Origin: DATATV01 sp036268615
Lineage (GTDB): Bacteria; Actinomycetota; Actinomycetes; Mycobacteriales; Pseudonocardiaceae
Length of the DNA stretch: 64,000 bases
Assembly: GCA_036268615.1 (NCBI GenBank)
Contig: DATATV010000134.1
Location: 1-64,000 of the forward strand
Direction of reading: 5' to 3'
Shown here one piece after another: positions 36,581 to 45,561 of the stretch. Position 1 is the stretch's first letter; every line of letters begins with the position of its first letter. The position numbers and the translations under genes were made by a program. The notes under the pieces were generated by a model. That model had not been told where the DNA came from. It saw nothing but the letters and a program-made list of their open reading frames with translations, and did no database searches.

Positions 36581-37630
36581 ATGGCAGACAAGCACCGCGT
36601 GCGCTTCGAGCCGGTCGGTATCGAGATCGAGGTGGACGAGGACCAGACCATCCTGCGGGCCGCTGCGGAGCAGGGAATCATGCTCATGCACGGCTGCAAG
36701 GAGGGCCAGTGCGCCGCGTGCAAGTCGTTCATCCTCGACGGAGACGACGTCGACCACGACAGCTACTCGACCTTCGCCCTGCCCGACTTCGAGAAGGACG
36801 AGGGCTACACGCTGCTGTGCCGGGCGCACGCGTACGAGGATCTGACGATCGAGCTGTTCAACTACGACGAGGAAATGATCCGCTCGGGGCTGCCCATCCA
36901 GCAGGCCGTCGCCGAGGTGGTGTCCAACGAGAACGTCACGCACGACATGCGCCATCTGGTGATCAAACTGGTGGAGCCCACGCAGCTGAAGTTCTTTCCC
37001 GGCCAGTACGTGGACTTCGCGATTCCCGGCCAGGAGGCCACCCGGTCGTTCTCGATGGCCAACACCTCCAGCATGGAGAGCGGCCAGTTGGAGTTCGTGA
37101 TCAAGATCTATCCGAACGGCCTGTTCTCCACGTTCCTGGACAACGAGGTCTCGGTCGGCGACCGGCTCGACATCACCGGCCCGTTCGGTGTCTTCACCCT
37201 GCGCGACGCGCCAAGCGCCGACATCGTGTTCGTCGGCGGTGGCGCGGGTATGGCGCCCATCCTCTCGTTGCTGCGCACGATGTCCGAGCGCGGTATCGAG
37301 CGGAAGGCGACCTTCTACTACGGTGCCCGCCGGCGTCGGGACCTGTGCTTCGAGACCGAGCTCAAGGCTCTTGAGGACAGTCTGCCCGGCTTCCGGTACG
37401 TGCCCGCGCTGTCGGAGCCCGACCCCGAGGACGGCTGGGACGGCGAGGTCGGCCTGATCACCGATGTGTTGCGGCGACAGGAAAAGAACCTCTCCGGAGC
37501 CGACGCGTACGTGTGCGGGCCACCCCCGATGGTGGAGGCGGCGCTGGAACTGCTGCCCGCGCTCGGGGTGGCGGACAAGCGGGTCTTCTACGACAAGTTC
37601 ACCACGACCGGCAACGCGGACGGACCGTGA
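36581..37630 (+). CDS. mimB: Monooxygenase reductase (2Fe-2S / FAD / NADH)
   Basis: A 349-residue reductase. The plant-type ferredoxin domain has cluster ligands C39, C44, C47 (GCKEGQCAACK) and C80 (LLCRAHA). The FAD domain carries the RSFSMAN flavin motif, and the NAD domain has GGGAGMAPILSLL and CGPPPMVEAAL. It passes NADH electrons to the MimA/MimC hydroxylase. ATG 36581 follows AGAGGTAGCC. It is separated from mimA by a strong hairpin, which may lower its expression relative to the hydroxylase. Confidence 0.95.
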   Translation: MADKHRVRFEPVGIEIEVDEDQTILRAAAEQGIMLMHGCKEGQCAACKSFILDGDDVDHDSYSTFALPDFEKDEGYTLLCRAHAYEDLTIELFNYDEEMIRSGLPIQQAVAEVVSNENVTHDMRHLVIKLVEPTQLKFFPGQYVDFAIPGQEATRSFSMANTSSMESGQLEFVIKIYPNGLFSTFLDNEVSVGDRLDITGPFGVFTLRDAPSADIVFVGGGAGMAPILSLLRTMSERGIERKATFYYGARRRRDLCFETELKALEDSLPGFRYVPALSEPDPEDGWDGEVGLITDVLRRQEKNLSGADAYVCGPPPMVEAALELLPALGVADKRVFYDKFTTTGNADGP

Positions 37631-37704
37631 GGCCGAATACCGATCCACCGCGCCTTGCCGGCCGGTCTCGGCGAGGAGAGCACGAGAGGTAAAGGAAGCA
37701 GCAG

Positions 37705-38874
37705 ATGACAACGACGCCAGAACGCAGCGTGCCGAAGCCGCAGTTCACCGACGCGGAGGCGGGCGCGAAGGTCTTCCCGGACTCCGACGCGCGCCGGTTC
37801 AACTACTTCAACCCGCAGAAGCGCAAGCAGAGCCACTACGAGGATGTCACCGTCGAGGTGCAGCCGGACCCGCGGCACTACCTCGCGCAGGGCTGGCTCT
37901 ACGGATTCGCCGACGGCAAGGGCGGCTACCCGCTGGAGTGGACGACGCTCAAGGCGTGGGGCTCCGACCGGCCGGTGCCCGAGCGTTCGCCCGGTTCGGG
38001 TGGCCGCGGCTACGAATGGCCTGCGCACGGCTGGCACGAGTTCCGCGACCCGAACGAGGAGTGGGAGCTCACCCTCTACCGGTACAACTCCAACGTGGTC
38101 CGCCAGCTCAACCAGAACATCGACGCGGCCCGCCAGTCCAAGGCGTTCGAGCAGTGGAACCCCAACTGGGTGCAGTTCGTCGCGCAGAACGTCGGCGCCT
38201 GGATGCATGTCGACCACGGCCTGGGCCTGTACCTGTTCGCCAACGCCAACCGGCGCGCGCCGACCAACATGCACAACAACGCGATCTCGGTGAACAGCAT
38301 GCACCGGATTCGCGCGGCCCAGGATCTGGCGCTGTACAACCTGACCCTGAGCGAGGAGATCGAGGGCTTCGACGGCACCGCGCACGTCGAGGCGTGGAAC
38401 TCCGGTCCGGCCTGGCAGGGCGTGCGGGACACGGCCGAGCAGCTCACCGGCGTCTGGGACTGGTGTGAGGCGATCTTCGCCGCGAACCTGGTGTTCGAGC
38501 CGCTGGTCGGCGAGCTGTTCCGGAGCAACCTGGTGCAGCAGGCCGCCCCCTCCAACGGCGACTTCATCACCCCGACGCTGATCGGCGCGGAGGAGTTCGA
38601 CTTCGCCGAGCGCGACCTGCGCTACAGCAAGGCGATGTTCCACCTGCTGGTGAACGACAAGGAGTTCGCCGAGCACAACCGCAGGATCATGCAGGGCTGG
38701 CTGGAGACCTGGGTGCCGCGGTGCATCAAGGCGGCGCGCACGTTGCAGCCGCTGTGGTCGCAACCCGACGCCAAGCCGCCGCGTTTCGAGGACGGTCTCG
38801 ACCGCGCGAAGAGCCGCTTCAGCGGCATCCTGTCCGACCTGGATCTGCAAGCACCGAAGGAGTTGGCCCAGTGA
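37705..38874 (+). CDS. mimC: Monooxygenase hydroxylase, small (beta) subunit
   Basis: A 389-residue protein of the ferritin-like beta-subunit family, without a full iron-ligand set. It contains EWELTLYRYNSNVVRQLNQNI, WVQFVAQNVGAWMHVDHGLGLYLFANANRR and YNLTLSEEIEGFDG, typical of PrmC/MimC. It dimerises with MimA to form the hydroxylase core. Its stop overlaps the mimD GTG start, so synthesis of the two is probably coupled. Confidence 0.94.
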   Translation: MTTTPERSVPKPQFTDAEAGAKVFPDSDARRFNYFNPQKRKQSHYEDVTVEVQPDPRHYLAQGWLYGFADGKGGYPLEWTTLKAWGSDRPVPERSPGSGGRGYEWPAHGWHEFRDPNEEWELTLYRYNSNVVRQLNQNIDAARQSKAFEQWNPNWVQFVAQNVGAWMHVDHGLGLYLFANANRRAPTNMHNNAISVNSMHRIRAAQDLALYNLTLSEEIEGFDGTAHVEAWNSGPAWQGVRDTAEQLTGVWDWCEAIFAANLVFEPLVGELFRSNLVQQAAPSNGDFITPTLIGAEEFDFAERDLRYSKAMFHLLVNDKEFAEHNRRIMQGWLETWVPRCIKAARTLQPLWSQPDAKPPRFEDGLDRAKSRFSGILSDLDLQAPKELAQ

Positions 38875-39242
38875 CCACCTTCAAAACGGCGGAGAGCCCG
38901 TTCAAGTCCGACAACACCGCGTCCAACATGTGCGGCTTCACGCTGATGAACAACCAGGTGGGCGCGATCATCGCGGAAGTGATGGGTCACAAGGAGAACG
39001 TGGTCATCACCCCGCTGCCCTCGATGATCCGGGTGGATGCCCGCGGCCGGATGGATCTCGTCTACTCGGAGGTCGACGAGGCGGCCGGCGAGGAGGAGGG
39101 TTGGTTCGACGCGGCCGAGTTCGAGGAGAGCATGTCCACCCACTACGGGCGGATGATCCACGAGGACGACCGCACCATCATGTTCGCCAACCCCGAGGAA
39201 GCGGCGGAGTATCTCGACTTCGACCTCGTCGCCCGCTCGTAA
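38871..39242 (+). CDS. mimD: Monooxygenase coupling (effector) protein
   Basis: A 123-residue cofactor-free protein of the MmoB/DmpM family: SNMCGFTLMNNQVGAIIAEVMGHKENVVITPLPSMIRVDARGRM, then an acidic helix and TIMFANPEEAAEYLDFDLV. It binds the hydroxylase and couples electron flow to substrate oxidation. GTG 38871 overlaps the mimC stop by 4 bp. Confidence 0.94.
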   Translation: MTTFKTAESPFKSDNTASNMCGFTLMNNQVGAIIAEVMGHKENVVITPLPSMIRVDARGRMDLVYSEVDEAAGEEEGWFDAAEFEESMSTHYGRMIHEDDRTIMFANPEEAAEYLDFDLVARS

Positions 39243-39293
39243 TCGACACCCACCGCGAGCAGCGCTCGATCCAGCCCGGGAGGAAGAAGAACA

Positions 39294-40328
39294 GTGTACG
39301 AAAAAGATGGTGAGAAGTACTTCGTGGTCGACGGCCACACCCACTTCTGGGATGCCAGTCCGGCCAACTGGGTTCCTGGCCAGGAGAACTATGCCAAGGG
39401 CTGGATCGAGTGCTTCCACGCGTACCAGTCGTTGGGCCCGGCCGAGACCCACTGGCCGATCGAGAAGTTCCAGAAGTACTCCGAGGAAACCATGATGCAC
39501 GACCTGTTCGAGGTCGGGCACGTGGACAAGGCGATCTTCCAGCCGACCAACCTGCGCCAGTGGTACACCGAGGGCTTCAACACCACCGAGGTCGACGGTG
39601 GCATGTCCGAACGGCACCCGGGCAAGTTCCTGGTGAACACCACCTGGGACCCGCGCGAGGGCGACGCGGGGCTGAAGGGCCTTGCGGAGCGGGTGAAGCG
39701 CTGGAGCCCCAAGGGCGTCAAGCTCTACACCGCGGAGTGGCGCGGTGACTCGCGCGGCTGGAGCCTGAAGGACCCGGAGTCCTCCCGCTTCCTGGACAAG
39801 TGCCAGGAGTTGGGCATCAAGAACATCCACATCCACAAGGGCCCGACCATCTGGCCGCTGGACAAGGACGCCTTCGACGTGCGCGATGTCGACTACGCGG
39901 CGACCAACTTCCCCGACCTCAACTTCATCGTCGAGCACGTCGGCCTGCCGCGTATCGAGGACTTCTGCTTCATGGCGACGCAGGAGCCCAACGTGTACGC
40001 CGGCCTGTCGGTGGTCGTCGGTGGCCTGATGCACGCCCGGCCGAGGTTCTTCGCCAAGGTCATGGGCGAGCTGATGTTCTGGCTGGGCGAGGACCGGATC
40101 GTGTTCGGCTCCGACTACGCGATCTGGGAACCCAAGTGGCAGGTCGAGGGCTTCGTCGACTGGCAGATGCCGACCGGCGAGGAGTTCTCCGACTACAGCC
40201 AGTTCAGCGTGACGGCCAAGAAGAAGATCCTCGGCCTGACCTCGGCCAAGCTCTACGACATCGAGGTGCCGGCCGAGTGCCAGGTTGCCGCCCCGGAGGT
40301 AGAGCCGGTGGGGGTAGCGGGATCGTGA
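39294..40328 (+). CDS. Amidohydrolase-2 family protein of the monooxygenase operon
   Basis: A 344-residue TIM-barrel protein of the amidohydrolase-related (ACMSD-like) group. It has the metal motif DGHTHFWD near the N-terminus, an HIHKG segment, HVGLPRIEDF and the final Asp in FGSDYAIWEPKW. Such proteins hydrolyse or decarboxylate; the substrate here is unknown. Similar genes follow the coupling-protein gene in rhodococcal prm clusters. GTG 39294 has GGGAGGAAGAAG upstream. Its stop overlaps the next gene's GTG. Confidence 0.9.
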   Translation: MYEKDGEKYFVVDGHTHFWDASPANWVPGQENYAKGWIECFHAYQSLGPAETHWPIEKFQKYSEETMMHDLFEVGHVDKAIFQPTNLRQWYTEGFNTTEVDGGMSERHPGKFLVNTTWDPREGDAGLKGLAERVKRWSPKGVKLYTAEWRGDSRGWSLKDPESSRFLDKCQELGIKNIHIHKGPTIWPLDKDAFDVRDVDYAATNFPDLNFIVEHVGLPRIEDFCFMATQEPNVYAGLSVVVGGLMHARPRFFAKVMGELMFWLGEDRIVFGSDYAIWEPKWQVEGFVDWQMPTGEEFSDYSQFSVTAKKKILGLTSAKLYDIEVPAECQVAAPEVEPVGVAGS

Positions 40329-41065
40329 CCGCCGCCCACACGGCTGGCGTTCGCTCCGACCAGACCGCCGACGTTCACTCGGCGGTCTGGTCGGCGCTGG
40401 CGACGGTGCGTGACCCCGAACTCGACGAACCCCTGACCGAACTGGGGTTCGTCTCGCATTGTGCGGTCAGCGCGGCGGGGGAGGCGGTGGTCCGGCTGCG
40501 GCTGCCTACCTACTTCTGCGCGCCGAACTTCGCCTTCCTGATGGTGGCCGACGCCTACGACGCGATCAGTTCGGTAACCGGAGTGGCGCACACGGATGTG
40601 CGGCTGGAGGACCACTTCGCCTCCGACGCGATCAACGGCGGGGTGGCGGCCAGGGCCGGCTTCGTCGCCTCGTTCGAGGGTGAGGCGGCCGACGAGTTGG
40701 ACAGCCTGCGCGCCGACTTCCTGCGCAAGGCCCTGCTGGCCGGCACCGACCGGCTCTGCCGGACCATGCGCGCGGCCGGCACGGACGTGTCGCGGCTGGC
40801 CGAGCTGACGCTCGGCGACGCGCCGGCCGGGCCGGAGCGGGAGCGGCTGCGGGCCCGCCGGCGCGAACTCGGCCTGCCCAGCGGCGACGAGGACGCGTTG
40901 GTCGTCGACCCGGTCACCGGCGCGCCGGTCGGCCCGACCGACCTTCGCCTGCACCTGGGCCTGGCGCGCACCACCCGGGTCAGTCAGGACGCGAACTCCA
41001 GCGTGTGTCGAGGCATGTTGGCCGCCCGCTATCCGCACGCCGAGGAACAGGAGAAATCAGCATGA
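40325..41065 (+). CDS. MIP18/DUF59-like protein of the monooxygenase operon
   Basis: A 246-residue protein. The N-terminal ~95 residues match the MIP18/DUF59 fold used in iron-sulfur and metal-centre assembly (VWSALATVRDPELDEPLTELGFV, then VVRLRLPTYFCAPNFAFLMVADAYDAI). The Cys in YFCAPNF is at the family's reactive position. The C-terminal part is helical with no known domain. GTGA overlap with the amidohydrolase and ATGA overlap with the dehydrogenase show tight coupling. It is probably an iron-insertion or cluster-maturation helper for MimA or MimB; this is inference. Confidence 0.85.
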   Translation: MTAAHTAGVRSDQTADVHSAVWSALATVRDPELDEPLTELGFVSHCAVSAAGEAVVRLRLPTYFCAPNFAFLMVADAYDAISSVTGVAHTDVRLEDHFASDAINGGVAARAGFVASFEGEAADELDSLRADFLRKALLAGTDRLCRTMRAAGTDVSRLAELTLGDAPAGPERERLRARRRELGLPSGDEDALVVDPVTGAPVGPTDLRLHLGLARTTRVSQDANSSVCRGMLAARYPHAEEQEKSA

Positions 41066-42087
41066 AGGCCGTCCGGCTGCACACTTATCACCAGCAGCCC
41101 GTCATCCAGGACGTACCGGAGCCGACTGCCAAGGACCCGTTCGACGTGGTGGTGAAGATCGGTGGGGCCGGGGTGTGCCGCACCGATCTGCACATCATCG
41201 AGGAGCAGTGGGCGGCCAAGTCGAATGTGACCCTGCCGTACACGATCGGCCACGAGAACGCCGGCTGGGTGCAGGAGGTCGGGTCCGCGGTCACCAACGT
41301 GGCCGTCGGCGACACGGTGATCCTGCACCCGACACCGACCTGCGGGCTCTGCCACGCCTGCCGCGCCGGCAACGACATGCACTGCGAGAACAGCAAGTTC
41401 CCCGGCATCGACACCGACGGTGGCATGGCCGAGTACCTGCTCACCTCGGCCCGCGCGTGCATCAAGCTGGACCCGGCCACCCAGCCCGAGGACGTGGCCG
41501 CGCTGGCCGATGCGGGCATCACCGCCTACCACGCGGTGCGCAAGGCGGTGCCGTTGCTCTACCCGGGCACGGTGTGCGTGGTCAACGGTGCCGGCGGGCT
41601 CGGCCACATCGGCATCCAGTCGCTGGCCGCGCTGACCGCCACCACGATTGTCGTGGTGGATCGCAACGCCGACGCGCTGGCGCTGGCCAAGGAACTGGGC
41701 GCCGACCAGACCGTGCTGGCCGACGGCAACCAGGTGGACACGGTGCTCGACCTGACCAACGGCAACGGTGCCGAGGTGGTGCTCGACTTCGTCGCCGAGC
41801 AGGGTGCCCAGCAGGATGCGTTCGCGATGACCCGGCGCAACGGCTCGCACTTCGTGATCGGCTACGGCAGCAACATCGACATCCCGACGATCGACATCAT
41901 CTCCACCGAGCGCAACGTGGTGGGCAACCTGGTCGGCACGTACAACGACCTGGTCGAACTGATGGTGCTCGCGCAGGCAGGCAAGGTCACCCTGCACACC
42001 AAGAAGTACCCACTGGACGCGGCGCTCGACGCGTTGGCCGATCTTGACGCCGGCCGGGTCCGTGGCCGGGCAATTCTCACCCCCTGA
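41062..42087 (+). CDS. Zinc-dependent medium-chain alcohol dehydrogenase
   Basis: A 341-residue MDR enzyme. The catalytic zinc ligands are C39 and H64-E65 (GAGVCRTDLH; GHENAGWV), and the structural zinc Cys cluster is CGLCHACRAGNDMHC. The NAD fold has VNGAGGLGHIGIQ and an acidic residue (VVVDRNA) favouring NAD. It should oxidise the alcohol made by the monooxygenase, such as 2-propanol or acetol. Start ATG 41062 overlaps the preceding stop. Confidence 0.94.
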   Translation: MKAVRLHTYHQQPVIQDVPEPTAKDPFDVVVKIGGAGVCRTDLHIIEEQWAAKSNVTLPYTIGHENAGWVQEVGSAVTNVAVGDTVILHPTPTCGLCHACRAGNDMHCENSKFPGIDTDGGMAEYLLTSARACIKLDPATQPEDVAALADAGITAYHAVRKAVPLLYPGTVCVVNGAGGLGHIGIQSLAALTATTIVVVDRNADALALAKELGADQTVLADGNQVDTVLDLTNGNGAEVVLDFVAEQGAQQDAFAMTRRNGSHFVIGYGSNIDIPTIDIISTERNVVGNLVGTYNDLVELMVLAQAGKVTLHTKKYPLDAALDALADLDAGRVRGRAILTP

Positions 42088-42126
42088 CCGCGGCACACCT
42101 GTGCACGTAGACGAGGAGCACGCACG

Positions 42127-43818
42127 ATGGCCAAGGAACTGCGCTTCGGCTCTGAAGCTCGCAACCTGCTTCTGACAGGTGTGGACAAACTCGCGGAGGC
42201 GGTGAAGTCGACGCTGGGGCCCAAGGGTCGCAACGTGATCATCGAGAAGATCACCGGATCTCCCGTTGTCACCAACGACGGCGTCACCATCGCCCGGGAG
42301 ATCCATCTGAAGAACCAGTTCGAGAACATGGGCGCTCAGCTGGTGAAGGAAGCCGCGATCAAGACCAACGACGTGGTGGGTGACGGCACTACCACGGCGA
42401 CGGTGATCGCGCAGGCCATCGTGCGCGAGGGTATGCAGCGGATCGGCCAGGGGGGCAACCCGGTGCTGATCAAGCGGGGCATCGACCACGCCGTCGGTCG
42501 GCTGGTCGAGCACCTGGAGAAGGTGGCGCACCCGGTCAAGGACGAGAAGGACTTCGCCCGGGTCGCCGCCATCTCGGCCAACGACGACGACGAGGTGGGC
42601 GCGGTCATCGCCAAGGCCCTGCACACCGTCGGCGAGGGTGGCGTGGTCACCATCGAGGAGACCCCGCGGATCGGCATGAGCGTCGATTTCGTGGAGGGCT
42701 TCGAGTTCGACAACGGCTATCTCACGCCGTATCTGGTCACCGACCCCGGGCGGCTGGAAGCGATCCTCGACGACCCCTACATCCTGATGTGCAGCGAGAA
42801 GGTGACCAGTGTCCAGCAGTTGATGCCGGTGCTGGACAAGATCATGCGCGCGCCCCGCCCGCTCGTGCTGATCGCCGAGAACGTCGAGGGCACCGCGCTG
42901 AGCATGCTGGTGCACAACCACGTCAACGGGACCTTCCAGTCGGTGGCCGTCCGGGCACCGGGCTTCGGTGACCGCCGGCTGCACAAGCTGGAGGACCTGG
43001 CCGCGATCGTCGGCGGCCAGGTGCTGAGCAAGACTTCCAGCTTCAGCCTGGAGACGATGACGCTGGAGCACCTCGGCCGGGCCCGGCAGGTCCGGGTGGA
43101 CGAGAACTCCACCACCATCGTCGGCGGCTACGGCACGTCCTCGGACGTGGAGTTCCGGGTCAACCAGCTGCGTGCCGAGCGGGACCGGGCGCAGTTCGGC
43201 ATCGACGACGACGTGCTGACCGAGCGGATCGGCGCGCTCACCGGCAAGGTGGCCGTCATCCGGGTCGGTGCGGCCACCCCGGCGGAGCTGAAGGAACTCC
43301 AGCACCGGGTGGAGGACGCGCTCTCGGCGACCAGGGCGGCGATGTCCGAGGGCATCGTGGCCGGCGGCGGCGCCACGCTACTGCACGCCGAGAAGGTGCT
43401 CACCGGGCTCAACCTGGAGGGCGACAACGCCACCGGCGCGGACATCGTGCTGCGGGCGCTGAGCGAACCGGCCTTCCTGATCGCCAGCAATGCCGGTCTG
43501 CCGGCCGCGGAGATCGTTGCCAGGACAAGGGAACTCGGCGACGACGAGGGCTTCGACGCGCTGCACGAGAAGTTCGGCAACATGATCGAGATGGGCATCA
43601 TCGACCCGCTGCGGGTGTGCCGCTCGGCGCTGCAGAACGGCGCGTCCGTCGCCGGGCTGCTGCTCACCACGAACTCGCTGATCGCCGAGGAGCAGACCCC
43701 GTGGGGTGGCAGCGCGGCGCTGATGACCGAGTTCGGACCGCTCGACGAGGGCCTGCACCAACCGTCACCGGACGCCAGCACGCCGCAGTCCCTCGGCATG
43801 GGCCCTTCCGTGGGCTGA
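42127..43818 (+). CDS. mimG: GroEL-like chaperonin for the monooxygenase (MimG)
   Basis: A 563-residue chaperonin-60 with nucleotide-site motifs TLGPKGRNVII and VGDGTTTATV and the apical domain GFEFDNGYLTPYLVT. It lacks the Gly-Met C-terminal repeat, ending QSLGMGPSVG. In mycobacteria a groEL paralogue at this place in the operon is needed for folding the MimA hydroxylase; position and divergence support the same here. It is the last gene of the operon and is followed by a hairpin. Confidence 0.93.
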   Translation: MAKELRFGSEARNLLLTGVDKLAEAVKSTLGPKGRNVIIEKITGSPVVTNDGVTIAREIHLKNQFENMGAQLVKEAAIKTNDVVGDGTTTATVIAQAIVREGMQRIGQGGNPVLIKRGIDHAVGRLVEHLEKVAHPVKDEKDFARVAAISANDDDEVGAVIAKALHTVGEGGVVTIEETPRIGMSVDFVEGFEFDNGYLTPYLVTDPGRLEAILDDPYILMCSEKVTSVQQLMPVLDKIMRAPRPLVLIAENVEGTALSMLVHNHVNGTFQSVAVRAPGFGDRRLHKLEDLAAIVGGQVLSKTSSFSLETMTLEHLGRARQVRVDENSTTIVGGYGTSSDVEFRVNQLRAERDRAQFGIDDDVLTERIGALTGKVAVIRVGAATPAELKELQHRVEDALSATRAAMSEGIVAGGGATLLHAEKVLTGLNLEGDNATGADIVLRALSEPAFLIASNAGLPAAEIVARTRELGDDEGFDALHEKFGNMIEMGIIDPLRVCRSALQNGASVAGLLLTTNSLIAEEQTPWGGSAALMTEFGPLDEGLHQPSPDASTPQSLGMGPSVG

Positions 43819-43866
43819 CCTGATGAGGAAGGGTGCACAGGGAGCGCACGCACCGTCCAGTTCGGA

Positions 43867-43897
43867 CGCGGCGGGGCAGGTGAGTGGCCCCGCCGCG
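43867..43897 (+). terminator. Hairpin terminator at the end of the monooxygenase operon
   Basis: CGCGGCGGGGC (43867-43877) pairs with GCCCCGCCGCG (43887-43897), a perfect 11-bp GC stem with a 9-nt loop, about 50 bp past the mimG stop. Confidence 0.8.
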
Positions 43898-43972
43898 GAT
43901 CGGCTCGGCGTCGCGACAGACCGTTCCGGCCGCTGAGCAGTGATCTGCTCTCCTGACAGGGGGTAGCGCACC

Positions 43973-45232
43973 GTGTTCGAACGTGACCCGGCCACCGCCA
44001 CCGTGGTGACCACTCCCGTCGTGGCCCAGCGTCGCCCGGCCGCGACCCTGTTCGGCCCGGCCTTCGTGGCCGCCGTCGCCTACATCGATCCAGGCAACTT
44101 CGCCACCAACATCACCGCGGGCGCCCGGTTCGGCTACACGCTGGTCTGGGTGATCGTGGTGGCCAACCTGATGGCCATGCTGGTGCAGTACCTGTCGGCG
44201 AAACTGGGCGTGGCCACCGGCCGTGACCTGGCCGAACTGTGTCGGGAGTACCTGCCCAAGCCGGTTTCCCGGGGTCTGTGGGTGCAGGCCGAACTCGTCG
44301 CCATGGCCACCGACCTGGCCGAGTTCGTCGGCGCGGCGATCGGGCTGTACCTGCTGTTCGGCGTGCCGCTGCCGATCGCCGGGCTGATCACCGCGGTGGT
44401 CGCGTTCGGCATCCTGGCCCTGGACCGGCGCGGCTACCGCCGGTTCGAACTGGCCATCACGGCCCTGTTCGGGGTGGTGTTCCTCGGCTTCGCCTACGAC
44501 CTGATCCGGGTGGGCGCCGACCCGGTGGGGGTCGCCCGTGGTCTGGTGCCCGGCTTCGCCGGCTCGGACAGTCTGTTGCTCGCGGTGGGCATCATCGGCG
44601 CGACGGTGATGCCGCACGTGATCTACCTGCACTCGGCACTGACCAAGACCCGCCGGCACCGCGGCAGCGAGGTCGCCCGCCGGGAGGTGCTGCGCTCCCA
44701 GCGGTTCGACGTGGTCATCGCGTTGGGCACGGCGAGCGTGATCAACGTGATCATGCTCGTGCTCGCCGCGTCGCTGTTGCACCGGGGTGGACTGCACGGC
44801 GCCGACCCGCTGTTCCTCGCGCACGCCGACCTCGGCCGCATGGTCGGCGGGGGAGCGGCGATCGCGTTCGCGGTGGCGCTGTTGGCCTCCGGACTGTCGT
44901 CCTCCAGCGTCGGCACCTACGCCGGGCAGATCGTCATGCGCGGCTTCATCAGGCGCAGCCTGCCGCTGTTCCTGCGGCGGGGCGTGACAATGCTGCCCGC
45001 GCTGGCCGTGCTCGCGCTCGGGCTGCCGACCACCGACAGCCTGATCCTCTCCCAGGTGGTGCTGTCCTTCGGTATCCCGTTCGCGCTGGTCCCGCTGCTG
45101 TTGCTGACCCGGCGGGCGGACGTGATGGGCTCGTTCGTCAACCGGCGGACCACCACCGCGGTCACCGCGTCCTGCGCCGCACTGATCATCGTGCTCAACG
45201 CCTACCTGGTGATCGCGGCGATCCGCTCATGA
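43973..45232 (+). CDS. mntH: Nramp-family divalent metal transporter
   Basis: A 419-residue membrane protein with about 11 helices. The Nramp metal-binding motifs are intact: DPGN in helix 1 (AYIDPGNFATNITAG) and MPH in helix 6 (ATVMPHVIYLHSALT). It imports Mn2+ or Fe2+ with protons. GTG 43973 is the likely start. It follows the di-iron monooxygenase operon after a terminator, so it is a separate unit, but it might supply iron for that enzyme. No clear manganese riboswitch was seen in the leader. Confidence 0.92.
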   Translation: MFERDPATATVVTTPVVAQRRPAATLFGPAFVAAVAYIDPGNFATNITAGARFGYTLVWVIVVANLMAMLVQYLSAKLGVATGRDLAELCREYLPKPVSRGLWVQAELVAMATDLAEFVGAAIGLYLLFGVPLPIAGLITAVVAFGILALDRRGYRRFELAITALFGVVFLGFAYDLIRVGADPVGVARGLVPGFAGSDSLLLAVGIIGATVMPHVIYLHSALTKTRRHRGSEVARREVLRSQRFDVVIALGTASVINVIMLVLAASLLHRGGLHGADPLFLAHADLGRMVGGGAAIAFAVALLASGLSSSSVGTYAGQIVMRGFIRRSLPLFLRRGVTMLPALAVLALGLPTTDSLILSQVVLSFGIPFALVPLLLLTRRADVMGSFVNRRTTTAVTASCAALIIVLNAYLVIAAIRS

Positions 45233-45263
45233 CGACACAATCCGCACCAATCGGGGACACGCC

Positions 45264-45491
45264 ATGGACCTGACCGTTCTGCGCACCATCGCGCTGGCGG
45301 CGCTCGTGCTCGGCACGGCCGGCACCCTGTCCACCACGGCCTGCCGGCTGGGCCTCTGCTGGGTGGACCCCACCCTGTTCCCGGCTCCGCTGCTGGCCAG
45401 GGCCCGCTGGTGGACCAGCCACATGGCCGCCGCGTTCCGCGGCAGCCTCGTGTTGATCCTGCTCGGCGTCGTTGGCCTGGTCCTCGGCTGA
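45264..45491 (+). CDS. Small two-helix membrane protein
   Basis: A 75-residue protein with an N-terminal helix (TIALAALVLGTAGTLSTTA) and a C-terminal one (RGSLVLILLGVVGLVLG), joined by a loop with Cys, Pro and Trp (CRLGLCWVDPTLFPAPLLARARWW). ATG 45264 follows CGGGGACACGCC and lies 31 bp after the Nramp stop, so co-transcription is likely. Function unknown; it may assist the transporter. Confidence 0.65.
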   Translation: MDLTVLRTIALAALVLGTAGTLSTTACRLGLCWVDPTLFPAPLLARARWWTSHMAAAFRGSLVLILLGVVGLVLG

Positions 45492-45561
45492 GTGACCCTG
45501 CCGCGACAGCACGGCCGTTCGTCACACCGACGCCGTAATTGATCCTTTGTGGACTGTCTGC

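Noticed and set aside
41029..43305. Long open frame on the minus strand opposite the dehydrogenase and chaperonin genes
   Set aside because: It is a GC-bias shadow: His/Val/Gly-rich low-complexity protein with no domain, opposite two well-recognised genes.
43819..43972. Manganese riboswitch in the mntH leader
   Set aside because: The leader holds a terminator-like hairpin, but none of the conserved riboswitch sequence could be found.
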